From assembly GCA_910592205.1 (NCBI GenBank), contig CAJVPJ010001240.1, forward strand, positions 1-11,199: a stretch of DNA of 11,199 nucleotides, in the 5' to 3' direction. Shown piece by piece: positions 1 to 8,099 of the stretch. A program made the position numbers and the translations under genes. Numbering within the stretch: position 1 is the stretch's first letter; each line of letters starts with the position of its first letter. Origin of the DNA: Paraglomus occultum. Taxonomy: Eukaryota > Glomeromycota > Glomeromycetes > Paraglomerales > Paraglomeraceae. A model generated the notes under the pieces. It was not told where the DNA came from, did not search any database, and saw only the letters and a list, made by a program, of their open reading frames with translations.

Positions 1-145
1 CTTCGGATTAGCAGGAGAAGTAATTTGAATTTCTCTGTAAACAACTATTCTTGGTTAAAAAAAGCGGACGTTTAAATTAATATTCGGTCACACTCTCGCA
101 TGTGATGTTTATTTGTAAAATCGTTTTAAAACTACTCGAAAATTA

Positions 146-292
146 CTATTTGTGTTTTTTGACAGCATGTAATTTTCCTTGAACTTTGCTTCCAATAAGT
201 GTTTTTTGTCGCTTGCAAGCATTAGTCTCTGAAAGAATAGGGTTTTCTGAAACTTCGCTCATACAATCTTCAGCTTCATTTTCTGTCTCCAT
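146..292 (-). CDS. small 48-residue reading frame inside the transposon-like region
   Basis: A minus-strand frame runs from ATG 292 to TAG at 148-146; an in-frame ATG at 301 would add three residues. The product is acidic at its start (METENEAEDCMSE) and basic at its end (ACKRQKTLIG, then LHAVKKHK). That acidic-to-basic, lysine-rich layout is more protein-like than random AT-rich DNA, and GC content is higher than in the flanks. I do not recognise the family. It may be a leftover piece of a transposase or another accessory protein of the element. An in-frame TAA about 30 nt upstream of the first ATG closes the frame. No splice sites were convincing. Confidence that it is expressed is low. Confidence 0.22.
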   Translation of the reverse strand: METENEAEDCMSEVSENPILSETNACKRQKTLIGSKVQGKLHAVKKHK

Positions 293-447
293 GACGCGCA
301 TTAATTCAATTTTATTGGTTAGAATGCTACATTAATCTTCAGATTATCGGGGTAAATTTGATATAGACTGTTCAAAATAATCTTCGGTTAACAGCTTATA
401 TAGGATTTAATAGTAATTATATTGAGCTATCGTTATATCCAGTCTTG

Positions 448-483
448 TAGTAAAGAAAAAACCCTATCCCGTCGACTTTACTA
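448..483. repeat. short inverted repeat inside the transposon end
   Basis: TAGTAAAG (448-455) and CTTTACTA (476-483) are perfect 8-bp inverted arms around a 20-nt loop. They lie just inside the putative transposon terminus and could be a subterminal transposase-binding or hairpin element. Confidence 0.4.
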
Positions 484-499
484 TATCGAGGCTTGACTG

Positions 500-837
500 T
501 ATTTGTATCAACAGTTGGTTATTCTTGTACAACCGCCTGCTTTTCCGCGATAATTTCTAGCCGATAATGTCAATAATGGATCGCGTAAAGCACGTGTAAA
601 AGGGCAGTCCACGAAGAATGCTCTTTGTTATATAAAGACTTGCGCGAGCGCGAGTCGCAAATTAAACCCGTACTTTATTGATGTATACTTTAGCGTTCAA
701 TCTCCAACAAAAAAATTTATTTTTTTTTTCTATTCCTAAAAATTATTGAAATATATATCGAAAGCAATTGAAATGTTCTATTCTTCGGGATATGAAAATA
801 GTATGCATGGTCCCTCACTTTTACAAATTGATGTTTT
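500..837. other. intergenic DNA downstream of the MFE-2 gene
   Basis: No gene is supported. Notable items are a TTATATAAAG box (628-637) immediately followed by a CG-rich patch at 640-660, with TTGCG/CGCAA inverted ends around GCGCGAGCGCGAG, and a CACGTG E-box near 595. From about 700 toward the MFE-2 stop codon the DNA is A/T-rich and probably forms the 3' untranslated region of that gene. Confidence 0.5.
716..721 (-). terminator. poly(A) signal of the MFE-2 gene
   Basis: TTTATT on the plus strand is AATAAA on the minus strand. It lies about 117 nt past the MFE-2 stop codon, a suitable place for the polyadenylation signal. Another minus-strand AATAAA at 674-679 is a possible alternative. 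Confidence 0.45.
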
Positions 838-3800
838 TCACATCTTGGACTTGGTACCGACAACATCACCGAGTTTAGTGGCGAGCATCATATTACCGCG
901 AATCTTGAGTTTACCAGCCATGAATAATTTTTGTGAATTGGCCTTGCCGGTTGCTAGATCTGTAAAGTCGGCATCTGAAATGGTGATGGACGCGTCTGGC
1001 TTTTTGGGACTTGGCCCAACCCCGACGCCAGGATTCTCTTTGAGATCAATGTACCAAGTAGCAGACTTGCCACCATCGCCTTTGATTTCAACTTGGAATA
1101 TACCCTAAAAAGAATAAAGATACATAAATTATCAGCAAAGGTAAGCAACAATAGATAATGACTAAAACAATTATCTCCACTCGTTACCTTGACTTTTTTA
1201 GCCTGAGCTTGCTTCTGAGCAGGACTTGCCGAATCAATAGACGCCTTAAGCGCCTCAAATATAGCCGACGACTTGAACCCAGGTACAGCCACACCTGCAT
1301 TAGAACCAGCGGGCTTACTGTCACCAGCAGCAGAACTGGCATCTCCCTTTAATTCGACAGCTCCGCCACTGATACAGGTCACGCCACGTTCAACAACCTT
1401 GGTCTCGAAAATGATTTTATTACCCTCTTTCCAGCATTGAGTCTCCAACGTTTCTCCCGGGTAGACAGGTGCCGAGAATCTCGCCTTGATGTTCTCGAAT
1501 TTACTAGAATCGTTATTGGCGAACGTGGTCAAAATATGCTTGCCCGAAATACCAAACGAGCACAGCCCATGCAAGATGGGAACATCGAAACCTCCCATGG
1601 CGGACATGTTTGGATCAATGTGCAATGGATTAAAATCTCCGCTCATACGGTACAAGGCAGCCTGGCCTTCAAAAGTCTTTTCTCGAATTGTTGCGTCGGG
1701 TGCTCGTTTTGGTGGAGCGTTTGCAGCAGTCGCTGCCCCCCGGTCGGTTCCCGTCTTTTTTCCTCCAAAGCCTCCGATGCCACGAATGTAAAGCGTGATT
1801 TCGTTTTTAAAGATTTCTGTGCCTTTATCGTCTGTTGTAGTTACACCAATTACGAGCGAGGCACCTTTGCCCTTGTCAAGAATGTCAACTATGTAAGGCG
1901 TAGAAATTAGTTTGCCAGAAGTGGGTATGGTACTCTTAATTTCGAGATATTGTTCTCCATGTAGAAGCATCATCTATACAAACACAAGAAAAAGTCTTTA
2001 GTATTTGGTTATCGGGGATTAACATCAAAAAAGTCCTTCCGTTCATATGTAAAAGCAGTGTAAACTAACCGGATTGAATTCACCTACTGCATCCTCCAAC
2101 TTCATGGAGAATACGGTAGCAAGACCGGGAACAACACCATATGTCGGTATAACCGAGAAATTTTCACTGTTTTCATAAACCCATTGCAAATCGTTTCTGG
2201 TCGCACCGAGACCCAAGGCATAGATAATAGCATCCCTGGCCGTATACGTATGCTCTAATGGTGGGAATTTCATCTCCTTGGCCTTTTCAACATTAATCTT
2301 TCCAGCCCCAGAAGCCGAAACCTCTTCGTCGGACGACTTGGTATTGGCAAAGTTTTCAAAGAACTGTTGCAGTGCTTCTTGGGTGGTTGTAGGATGCGTG
2401 GCACGACCATCATCGAAATCGGTAATCTTGTCCCACTTGGCTGCGATATCTTCCGGCCTGAGCGGTTTGGAAGTAGGGAAACCAACACCGCCAGCACGTT
2501 GCCAACGGACCTGAGCAGCCCAAGCGCCACCTACTTCAAAGACTCTACCGGAAACTGGGCAATTATCATGCGAAAGAAACCCGACAAACGGAGCAACGAA
2601 ATCGGGCTTGAACGTGTCGACTAATTCTTGTGGCCAAATTGTTGCGGTCATGGCCGTACCGGCGGTGGGCGCAATTGTGTTAACCAGGATGTTGTACTTG
2701 GCACCTTCGAGAGCGAGTGTGTTGCTAAGGCCGAGTATACCGAGTTTCGCTTTGGGACGACGGAAACCGGTTGTTATTCATAACTATAAAATAGTTTAAA
2801 GCAGTGTCTGTTGACTGTCAGTCTGCCTTACCTGTACTATAATTAGCTTGCCCAAAGTTACCGTAAAGTCCAACAGACGAAGTCGTATTAACCACGCGAC
2901 CATACTTTTGTTTTAAAAAGTACGGCCACGCGGCCTTGGTTGCCTTGTACGTTCCTCGTAAATGTATTCTCTGAACCAGATCCCATTCTTGATCAGTCAT
3001 CTTTATGAACGATTTATCTCTCAGAATGCCAGCGTTGTTTATAAGTATATCTATGCGCCCGAACGCCTTAATCGCCGTGTCAATAACTTTGTCACCGTCT
3101 TCGACTGAATCGTAATTAGCAACCGCCTTGCCACCAACCGCAATAACTTCCTCTACGACCGCATCAGCAGCCTTGACAGACTTTCCCTGACTGTTAGTCA
3201 ACGTGCCAAGATCGTTCACCACCACCGAAGCTCCGAGCCTGCCAAACATCAAAGCGTACGCTCTACCCAACCCACCACCGGCGCCAGTGATCACCACCAC
3301 CTTCCCCTCAAATTTCAAGTCATCACCTTTCGGGTTTGACGCAAGGTTCTTGGCCTGTTCATACAACTCGATGAGATTGAGATCTGTCGTCTTGTTGGGA
3401 TAGTCTGGATTCTCGAAATTCGTGACTTGTTCCCATTTAGCCGCGATAGCGCCCGGTGTGAAGGATTCGTCGGCCTTGAATATGGCGCCTTTCGATCGTT
3501 CCCAGCGCAGTTTTGCCACAAATCCCGCACCGAGTTCAAAGAGCGACCCGTTTTCTTGAGTGGATTCGTGACATAGGTAAAGTACGAGAGGTGATATGAA
3601 TTCGGGTTTCAATGCCTCGAGAACGTCGGGTGGCATGACGGTTTCGGTCATACGTGATGCGGCGATTGGTGCAATCACGTTTGAATGAATGTTGGCGCTT
3701 GCTCCTTCGATGGCCAAGGTTCGCGTAAATGAAACCAAGGCAAGTTTTGCTAGGAAAAAAAAAATAGTACAAAATTGTATTAAGATTGTTGTAAAAAATT

Positions 3801-4630
3801 ATTTTTTTAAAAGTTTCATCCAGATCGGAATACTATTCCCATGATATTTACCAGCACTGTAATTGGCTTGCCCATAGTTGCCATAGATTCCAGCTGCCGA
3901 AGCAGTGTTTATGATTCTACCAAACTTCTGCTTTTTAAAGAATGGCCATGCGGCCTTTGTGACTTTGTATGATCCACGTACGTGGACCGTCATGAGCAAA
4001 TCCCAATCCTGATCAGTCATTCTGGCGAATGATCGGTCTCGAAGAATGCTGTAAATAAAAAATCGAGTCATATTCCATTCACAAGTCAAGCTAAATTGCT
4101 AATTGTCTCTTCTGACCATACGAAACCGACCAAATCCTCTCTTCAGTCCCCCTCCCCTCTTTTCTCTTTTGATAATATCTACCCTGCATTGTTTATAATG
4201 ATATCGATTCGTCCAAAAGCCTTGACGGCAGTCTCGACGATCTTGTCTCCATCTTCAACCGAATTGTAATTAGCGACAGCTTTTCCTCCAAAGCTTTTAA
4301 TTTCGTCGACAACTTTGTCAGCCGCTGCAGACGATGAACCATCGCCTGCACGGGAGACTCCGAGGTCATTGACAACTACATTAGCTCCCCGCTGGGCAAA
4401 GGCAATGGCATATGCACGGCCAAGACCTTTTGATTAAGAAACGGTAAAAAAATTTGTTAGCATGTCGTTGTCTCGTCTTGATGGTTTTGTTGCGAATCAA
4501 TGAAAATTGTCTGAAAATTGAATCGCTACACATCTCTTGCCAACTCATTAGACGTAGTAGCGGCATACATACCGCCACCGGCACCAGTAACCACAACAGT
4601 ACGGCCATCAAAACGAAGTTCTCCTGCCAT
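838..4630 (-). CDS. FOX2: peroxisomal multifunctional beta-oxidation enzyme type 2 (two dehydrogenase domains, hydratase-2, SCP2), seven exons
   Basis: Exons on the minus strand: 4630-4573, 4426-4183, 4048-3852, 3749-2832, 2749-2070, 1973-1188 and 1104-838. They join in frame to 1049 residues. All introns are GT-AG and 82-146 nt. The start ATG has A at -3 and an in-frame TAA just upstream (4639-4637). Dehydrogenase A (about 1-300) shows TGAGGGLG (15-22), NNAG (98-101) and catalytic S151/Y164/K168. Dehydrogenase B (about 311-600) shows TGAGGGLG (321-328), NNAG (404-407) and S457/Y470/K474. The hot-dog hydratase-2 (about 636-908) has YE at 664-665 and [10 protein letters not shown] with D812 and H817, matching the essential Glu and Asp/His of human MFE-2. 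An Ala/Gly/Ser linker (about 909-928) leads to an SCP2 domain (about 929-1049). The C-terminal SKM fits the PTS1 consensus. The enzyme hydrates trans-2-enoyl-CoA to (3R)-hydroxyacyl-CoA and oxidises it with NAD+. It is longer than ascomycete Fox2 (about 900 residues) because of the SCP2 tail. No catalytic residue is missing. Confidence 0.95.
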
Positions 4631-4760
4631 AATAATTTATTTTAAATTATTGAGAAAGAAAAAAAAAAAGGGATATTTTTTGCTGATGGCTTATTCAGCG
4701 AGAGTTGATTTTGATGGTGAGAGAAATTGATCAAACTTGGTCCAATCATAATGATTGCAT
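4631..4760 (-). promoter_or_regulatory. upstream region of MFE-2 with CCAAT box and pyrimidine-rich tract
   Basis: A CCAAT pentamer (4742-4746, plus-strand orientation) lies about 112 nt upstream of the MFE-2 ATG. Read on the coding strand, a C/T-rich run follows at about 4672-4650, just before the start codon; such CT tracts often mark transcription starts in fungal genes. No clear TATA box was found, and no CCTCGG fatty-acid-response motif is visible in this stretch. Confidence 0.35.
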
Positions 4761-4968
4761 GTGAAAGGTTTACATTCTGCGATACAAACAGACAATGTCC
4801 TGACCCACCATCAGGTGTCGTGAATGACTTGCATAATAAATGTTACTTATTATTGCGATGTCACTTTCATAGATTTACGTAATGCATAGTATGGGCAAAA
4901 GTGTCAATCCTTTCCATAAATTTTCGTTGAAAAACATGACTTCTTTTATCGTTGTGGCAATCACAAGA

Positions 4969-5034
4969 CGGTTCTCTAAAAGGGAGCGATAATGCTCTCT
5001 AAACGTATGGAACAATTCAAACCAAAGAGAACCG
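4969..5034. repeat. nested inverted repeat upstream of MFE-2
   Basis: CGGTTCTCT (4969-4977) and AGAGAACCG (5026-5034) are perfect 9-bp inverted arms 48 nt apart. Inside, GAGC and GCTC near 4984-4997 form a smaller hairpin around GATAAT. The remaining DNA from 4761 to 5190 shows no gene. The function of the repeat is unknown. Confidence 0.4.
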
Positions 5035-5192
5035 CTTTCAGTGTTCTAATGTGTTACATCTGGGATGCTTTGATGAGGACATTTTCAACCAAATGGCTCA
5101 ATTCTTATTTTTCCAATTTTACTGGGAATTAAACACATGGCGATGTTATAATTTCAACCCATAAAGAGCCACCTGGAAAACTTTGCGAAGCA

Positions 5193-5198
5193 CTATAT
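5193..5198 (+). promoter_or_regulatory. TATA-like box before the coding island at 5240
   Basis: TATATA lies 42 nt before the ATG at 5240 and is followed by a more GC-rich stretch. It would be suitably placed for a short-leader transcript of the broken reading frame downstream. Confidence 0.3.
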
Positions 5199-5239
5199 AC
5201 AGTACAACGTGCTTAGCGGAGACAGTTAGACGTATCGCA

Positions 5240-5494
5240 ATGAATTGCATAAAATTGCCGCCGCTGCCGTATGTTAACGAGGAGGATAATCTGTAAAACA
5301 CTAGTATGTAAATGAAATTAGAGAATAAATTACTTTTACTGAGAGATCGAGATAACAGTAAGCTTTATGCTAGTCAAAGTCCGACTTTTGTTTTAGAGGC
5401 AGAATACTGTGATGCAATACGAAGTTTGTGGCATTAGTATCACGAGTCTTTAAAAATTTGGAATTATTCTGAAGCTGTAATTATTGGTTGTTAA
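5240..5494 (+). pseudogene. coding-like island with three in-frame stops, unknown family
   Basis: From ATG 5240 one frame continues for 84 codons to TAA 5492-5494, interrupted by TAA (5294-5296), TAA (5309-5311) and TAG (5435-5437). The pieces look like protein rather than noise: MNCIKLPPLPYVNEEDNL, then MKLENKLLLLRDRDNSKLYA, SPTFVLEAEYCDAIRSLWH, and after the TAG YHESLKIWNYSEAVIIGC. An intron from 5293 (GTAAAA) to 5358 (AACAG) is 66 nt, keeps the frame and would remove the first two stops, leaving a 43-residue product that ends at the TAG. So it is either a small two-exon gene or, more likely, a decayed gene. I do not recognise the family. DAIRSLW recalls the helical domain of G-protein alpha subunits, but too little matches to claim it. 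Confidence 0.3.
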
Positions 5495-7670
5495 GATTAT
5501 TATGTACATCCGAAATAAACCCAGCGGCAAATGGCTTTAAATTTACTAGAAAAAAATTTTTTGTTTATTATTTTATGATACTTTGATCTAAAGTGCCGAT
5601 GATAAATAAAGCAATGAACGTGGTTGAGACTCTAAATCAATTATTTATTATTACCATCGACCTTCAGAACTTGAGCAAACTTATCTTATTAACGGAAGGC
5701 AAGCATAAAACAATAATTCTAATTTTCAGACTTGTAATACAAACACTATCACAATTGCCCAAAATTCTGTTGTTTGAATTTAAGTGTCTGCAATAAAAAC
5801 GTTGAAAATTATGTTTACACTACAATTAAGAAATAGATTTGTGGTCAAGTCAGTTAATATTTATAACTTACCAACCGTTGAAGCCATGAGCACTTATGTT
5901 AGTAGCAGCGTATTATGTATAAGCAGTTGCGTAAATTTGAAGTTTGCCATGTCTATGACTTTCAAAATATACAGTAAATTTTAATTGATACAATATACAG
6001 GGACTTGGTAAATTGAATTTGTGACTGTAAAGTTTTCTTTGGAAATAAGACTCTAACAAATAAAGAGTATTTTAATTTAAACTTACCGTTACTTTTTTGG
6101 TTAATTGGATTCAAAAAAAGAGTGTAAAAATAAAGATAATGTATGAGGATTTTGCCAAAGTTACAATAAGCTGCCTGCTTTTTTTAGTATATTAAATGTT
6201 TGTTAATAAGTGTCGACTTTCTAACAAAACGCAAGTTAAATTATAGAGATAATTTACAATTAGAGAAACAACATAATATGTTCTAAATTATAAAAAAACA
6301 ACAGGCACGTTCTGATGTATAAAGCAAATTACGATAAAAAGTTATTATCTGTCTTTGCTTGTATAATAACTTTCTATCAGCATAGCGTAACTTTGGAGAA
6401 GGCAAAAAAATTCGAAATTTTGAATAGCTAGTGTGGTTATATAAGGAGAAGAAGAGCTTGATCAATAGAAAAGCGTTTCTGCGACAACAGTTTTAAACCA
6501 ATATATTATAACAACATCCAAAGCTAACGTAATTAGCTAAACTATTATTATATTTAATAATTACCGCTTACATCTATACGTACAATTACATAATGCTTTA
6601 ATAATTTTGCGCTAACTTGAGCGAAAAAATTTACTCTTTGCACCTGTTTTTTAGACGGCACACGTTTTCAACAAGAGTAGTGGCTAAAAAACAACTTCGA
6701 TATTATTATTGATGGGCAGCGCAACTAAGTACTCCTATTATAAACCAATAACAGCATACCAAATACTATTAAATATTCCTTTTTCCGTAATTGGTCGATA
6801 TTTATGTTGACATATAATATTAACCTTATCGAGAACGGTCTTCTGTTTTAAATAAATCCTGCGCTATGATATGTATCACAGATGTAAGAACCAGAATGCC
6901 GTAAAAATTAATTTTGTTCCAATAATCATTATTTTGCATGCAACGATTATCGTAGCATTATTGTTTTTGTTTTAAATGCGCCAGATTTTATCGATTGGTC
7001 AGTCATAAAGATAGCAATAAATGTATACTTTAGCATGTCGGATATGTTCATCATGTTACTACGTACATTAATAAAAACACCAGAAAAAAGTTGACAGCGC
7101 AAATAAAAACGGGTAGTGTAAAAAAATTTATTCAGACATGGGAATATATTATTGTTAAATCGTACATAATAATAGTACAGAATTATAATTGTATTTTACT
7201 CTTATTGAACAATTGCAATCAAAGCCAATCTCCAATCATTATATTAATATTTTCCGACTAAACTTAACGATTAAACCAATTGCAAGTGTTGCTAATGTTT
7301 TCTGCGCGCTGCTATTTACATTTATCCGCACAACATCTTCACACGTACAGTAGGCAATATTACACATCAAAAACGTTATCTCCGACAATAACTACATTCG
7401 ACGTCATTTACGTCTAAACGAAACAATTATACAACTATTTTATTAATCTAAAATATAAAACTGTATTGCTGTCAGCATTGTCGACTTTACAATTCATGCT
7501 GTTTACAAAATTCTTTGTCACGTTTAATTCTATAAATATTGTAGTCAGTACTATTTTACAATATGTAAAAACTATTGTTTCGACTTATCACGACTCAAAC
7601 CTTTAACCTTCTTATTACGCTTGTCCCACATACAAATCTCGTATTACACCAAATCTATTGGTTTTTTACA
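5495..7670. other. AT-rich intergenic stretch without a recognisable gene
   Basis: Both strands are very AT-rich with frequent stops. The longest open frames (5593-5796 and 5784-5984, plus; 6283-6465, minus) have low-complexity I/L/K/N composition and no motif. Isolated GTAAGT donors occur on the minus strand near 5870 and 6087 but do not join into a reading frame. No tRNA, rRNA, CRISPR-like or long repeat structure was seen. Confidence 0.6.
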
Positions 7671-7677
7671 AAAGGAG

Positions 7678-7687
7678 TATAAATAAA
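7678..7687 (+). promoter_or_regulatory. TATA box of the upstream leader
   Basis: TATAAATAAA lies 101 nt before the ATG at 7779, leaving room for a 5' untranslated region of about 70 nt. The spacing is nearly the same as that of the second TATA box (7994) to the ATG at 8100. Confidence 0.45.
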
Positions 7688-7778
7688 GCGATCAGCGGTG
7701 AATCCAAACAAATCCCCCGAAAAGTCTAAAAATAGCTCGATCGAAGTTACCAGGGAAAAGAGCCACAAGCGCGACACT

Positions 7779-7944
7779 ATGAATACAGCAATAACATTGC
7801 TTGTATTTTTGTTTCTAAACAATATTCTCGACGGGTATGTAACGTCATGCATTATTATTTTCATCACCGACAACAGCATGCGTGTTGTGTTGCATGTTGC
7901 AAAATACTAATTTTGTAATTATAGACAAAATGTTTCTCTGAATG
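7779..7944 (+). CDS. two-exon signal-peptide leader: alternative first exons of the C2 gene or separate small secreted peptide
   Basis: Exon A (7779-7834) encodes MNTAITLLVFLFLNNILDG, a clear signal-peptide-like hydrophobic start. Intron 7835-7924 (90 nt) has GTATGT, a TACTAAT branch site and TTATAG. Exon B (7925-7944, 20 nt) adds QNVSLN and ends in phase 1 at a perfect GTAAGT donor. The C2 exon at 8283 begins in the matching phase. Splicing 7944 to 8283 would therefore give SLN-VYGEELTNKD and a 146-residue secreted C2 isoform that skips the exon at 8100. If the second donor is not used, the frame continues through GKFIVNTQTI to TAA 7998-8000, a 43-residue secreted peptide. It could also be the remnant of a duplicated 5' end. 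The splice signals are strong; the connection downstream is inference. Confidence 0.4.
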
Positions 7945-7993
7945 GTAAGTTCATAGTCAATACGCAGACAATTATTCAGCCACAAGTTTTCTT

Positions 7994-8000
7994 TATATAA
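7994..8000 (+). promoter_or_regulatory. TATA box of the C2 gene
   Basis: TATATAA lies 106 nt before the ATG at 8100. A second TATATA at 8073-8078 is only 27 nt from the ATG and would leave almost no 5' leader, so the upstream box is the likelier one. Confidence 0.4.
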
Positions 8001-8099
8001 TGCATGCTTACGCTCACTTTGATGAAAGCAAATACGAGGCAACCGAGTTTAATCACAACTTAGAGTCGGCAATATATACGAACATTATAAATTAAAACA

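Larger units (their letters stand above)
1..499 (-). mobile_element. end of a probable pogo/Tigger-like DNA transposon, cut by the window edge
   Basis: Read on the minus strand from 499, the sequence begins CAGTCAAGCCTCGATATAG and is directly flanked by TA at 500-501. A CAGTcaA..CtCGATATA-like terminus next to a TA dinucleotide is the usual form of pogo/Tigger (Tc1-mariner superfamily) inverted termini and their TA target duplication. The second terminus is not in the window, so the element would extend left of position 1. The interior holds one short minus-strand reading frame and no recognisable DDE transposase. The call rests on the terminus only. Confidence 0.35.

Noticed and set aside
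746-2624. Plus-strand open frames antisense to the MFE-2 exons (746-1108, 1158-1352, 1437-1910, 1486-1791, 2278-2514, 2367-2624)
   Set aside because: They mirror GC-rich MFE-2 exons, lack any motif, and vanish at the exon boundaries.
2270-3772. Other minus-strand frames overlapping MFE-2 (2270-2530, 3315-3539, 3536-3772)
   Set aside because: They are out of frame with the two dehydrogenase domains, which carry clear family motifs.
5312-5437. Assigning the 5240-5494 island to G-protein alpha subunits from KLLLL and DAIRSLW
   Set aside because: The P-loop GAGESGKST is absent and spacing does not fit; the resemblance is limited to a few residues.
5593-5984. Two plus-strand frames of 66-67 codons
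   Set aside because: I/L/K/N-rich low-complexity translations typical of AT-rich spacer, with no splice or promoter context.
5860-6100. Minus-strand mini-exon ATGGCTTCAACGGTTG followed by GTAAGT, and another GTAAGT near 6087
   Set aside because: The nearest acceptor (TTGTAG at about 5815) leads straight into a stop codon, so no gene could be built.
681-7034. 14-nt identical sequence ATGTATACTTTAGC at 681 and 7021
   Set aside because: A match of this length is expected by chance in an 11-kb AT-rich window.
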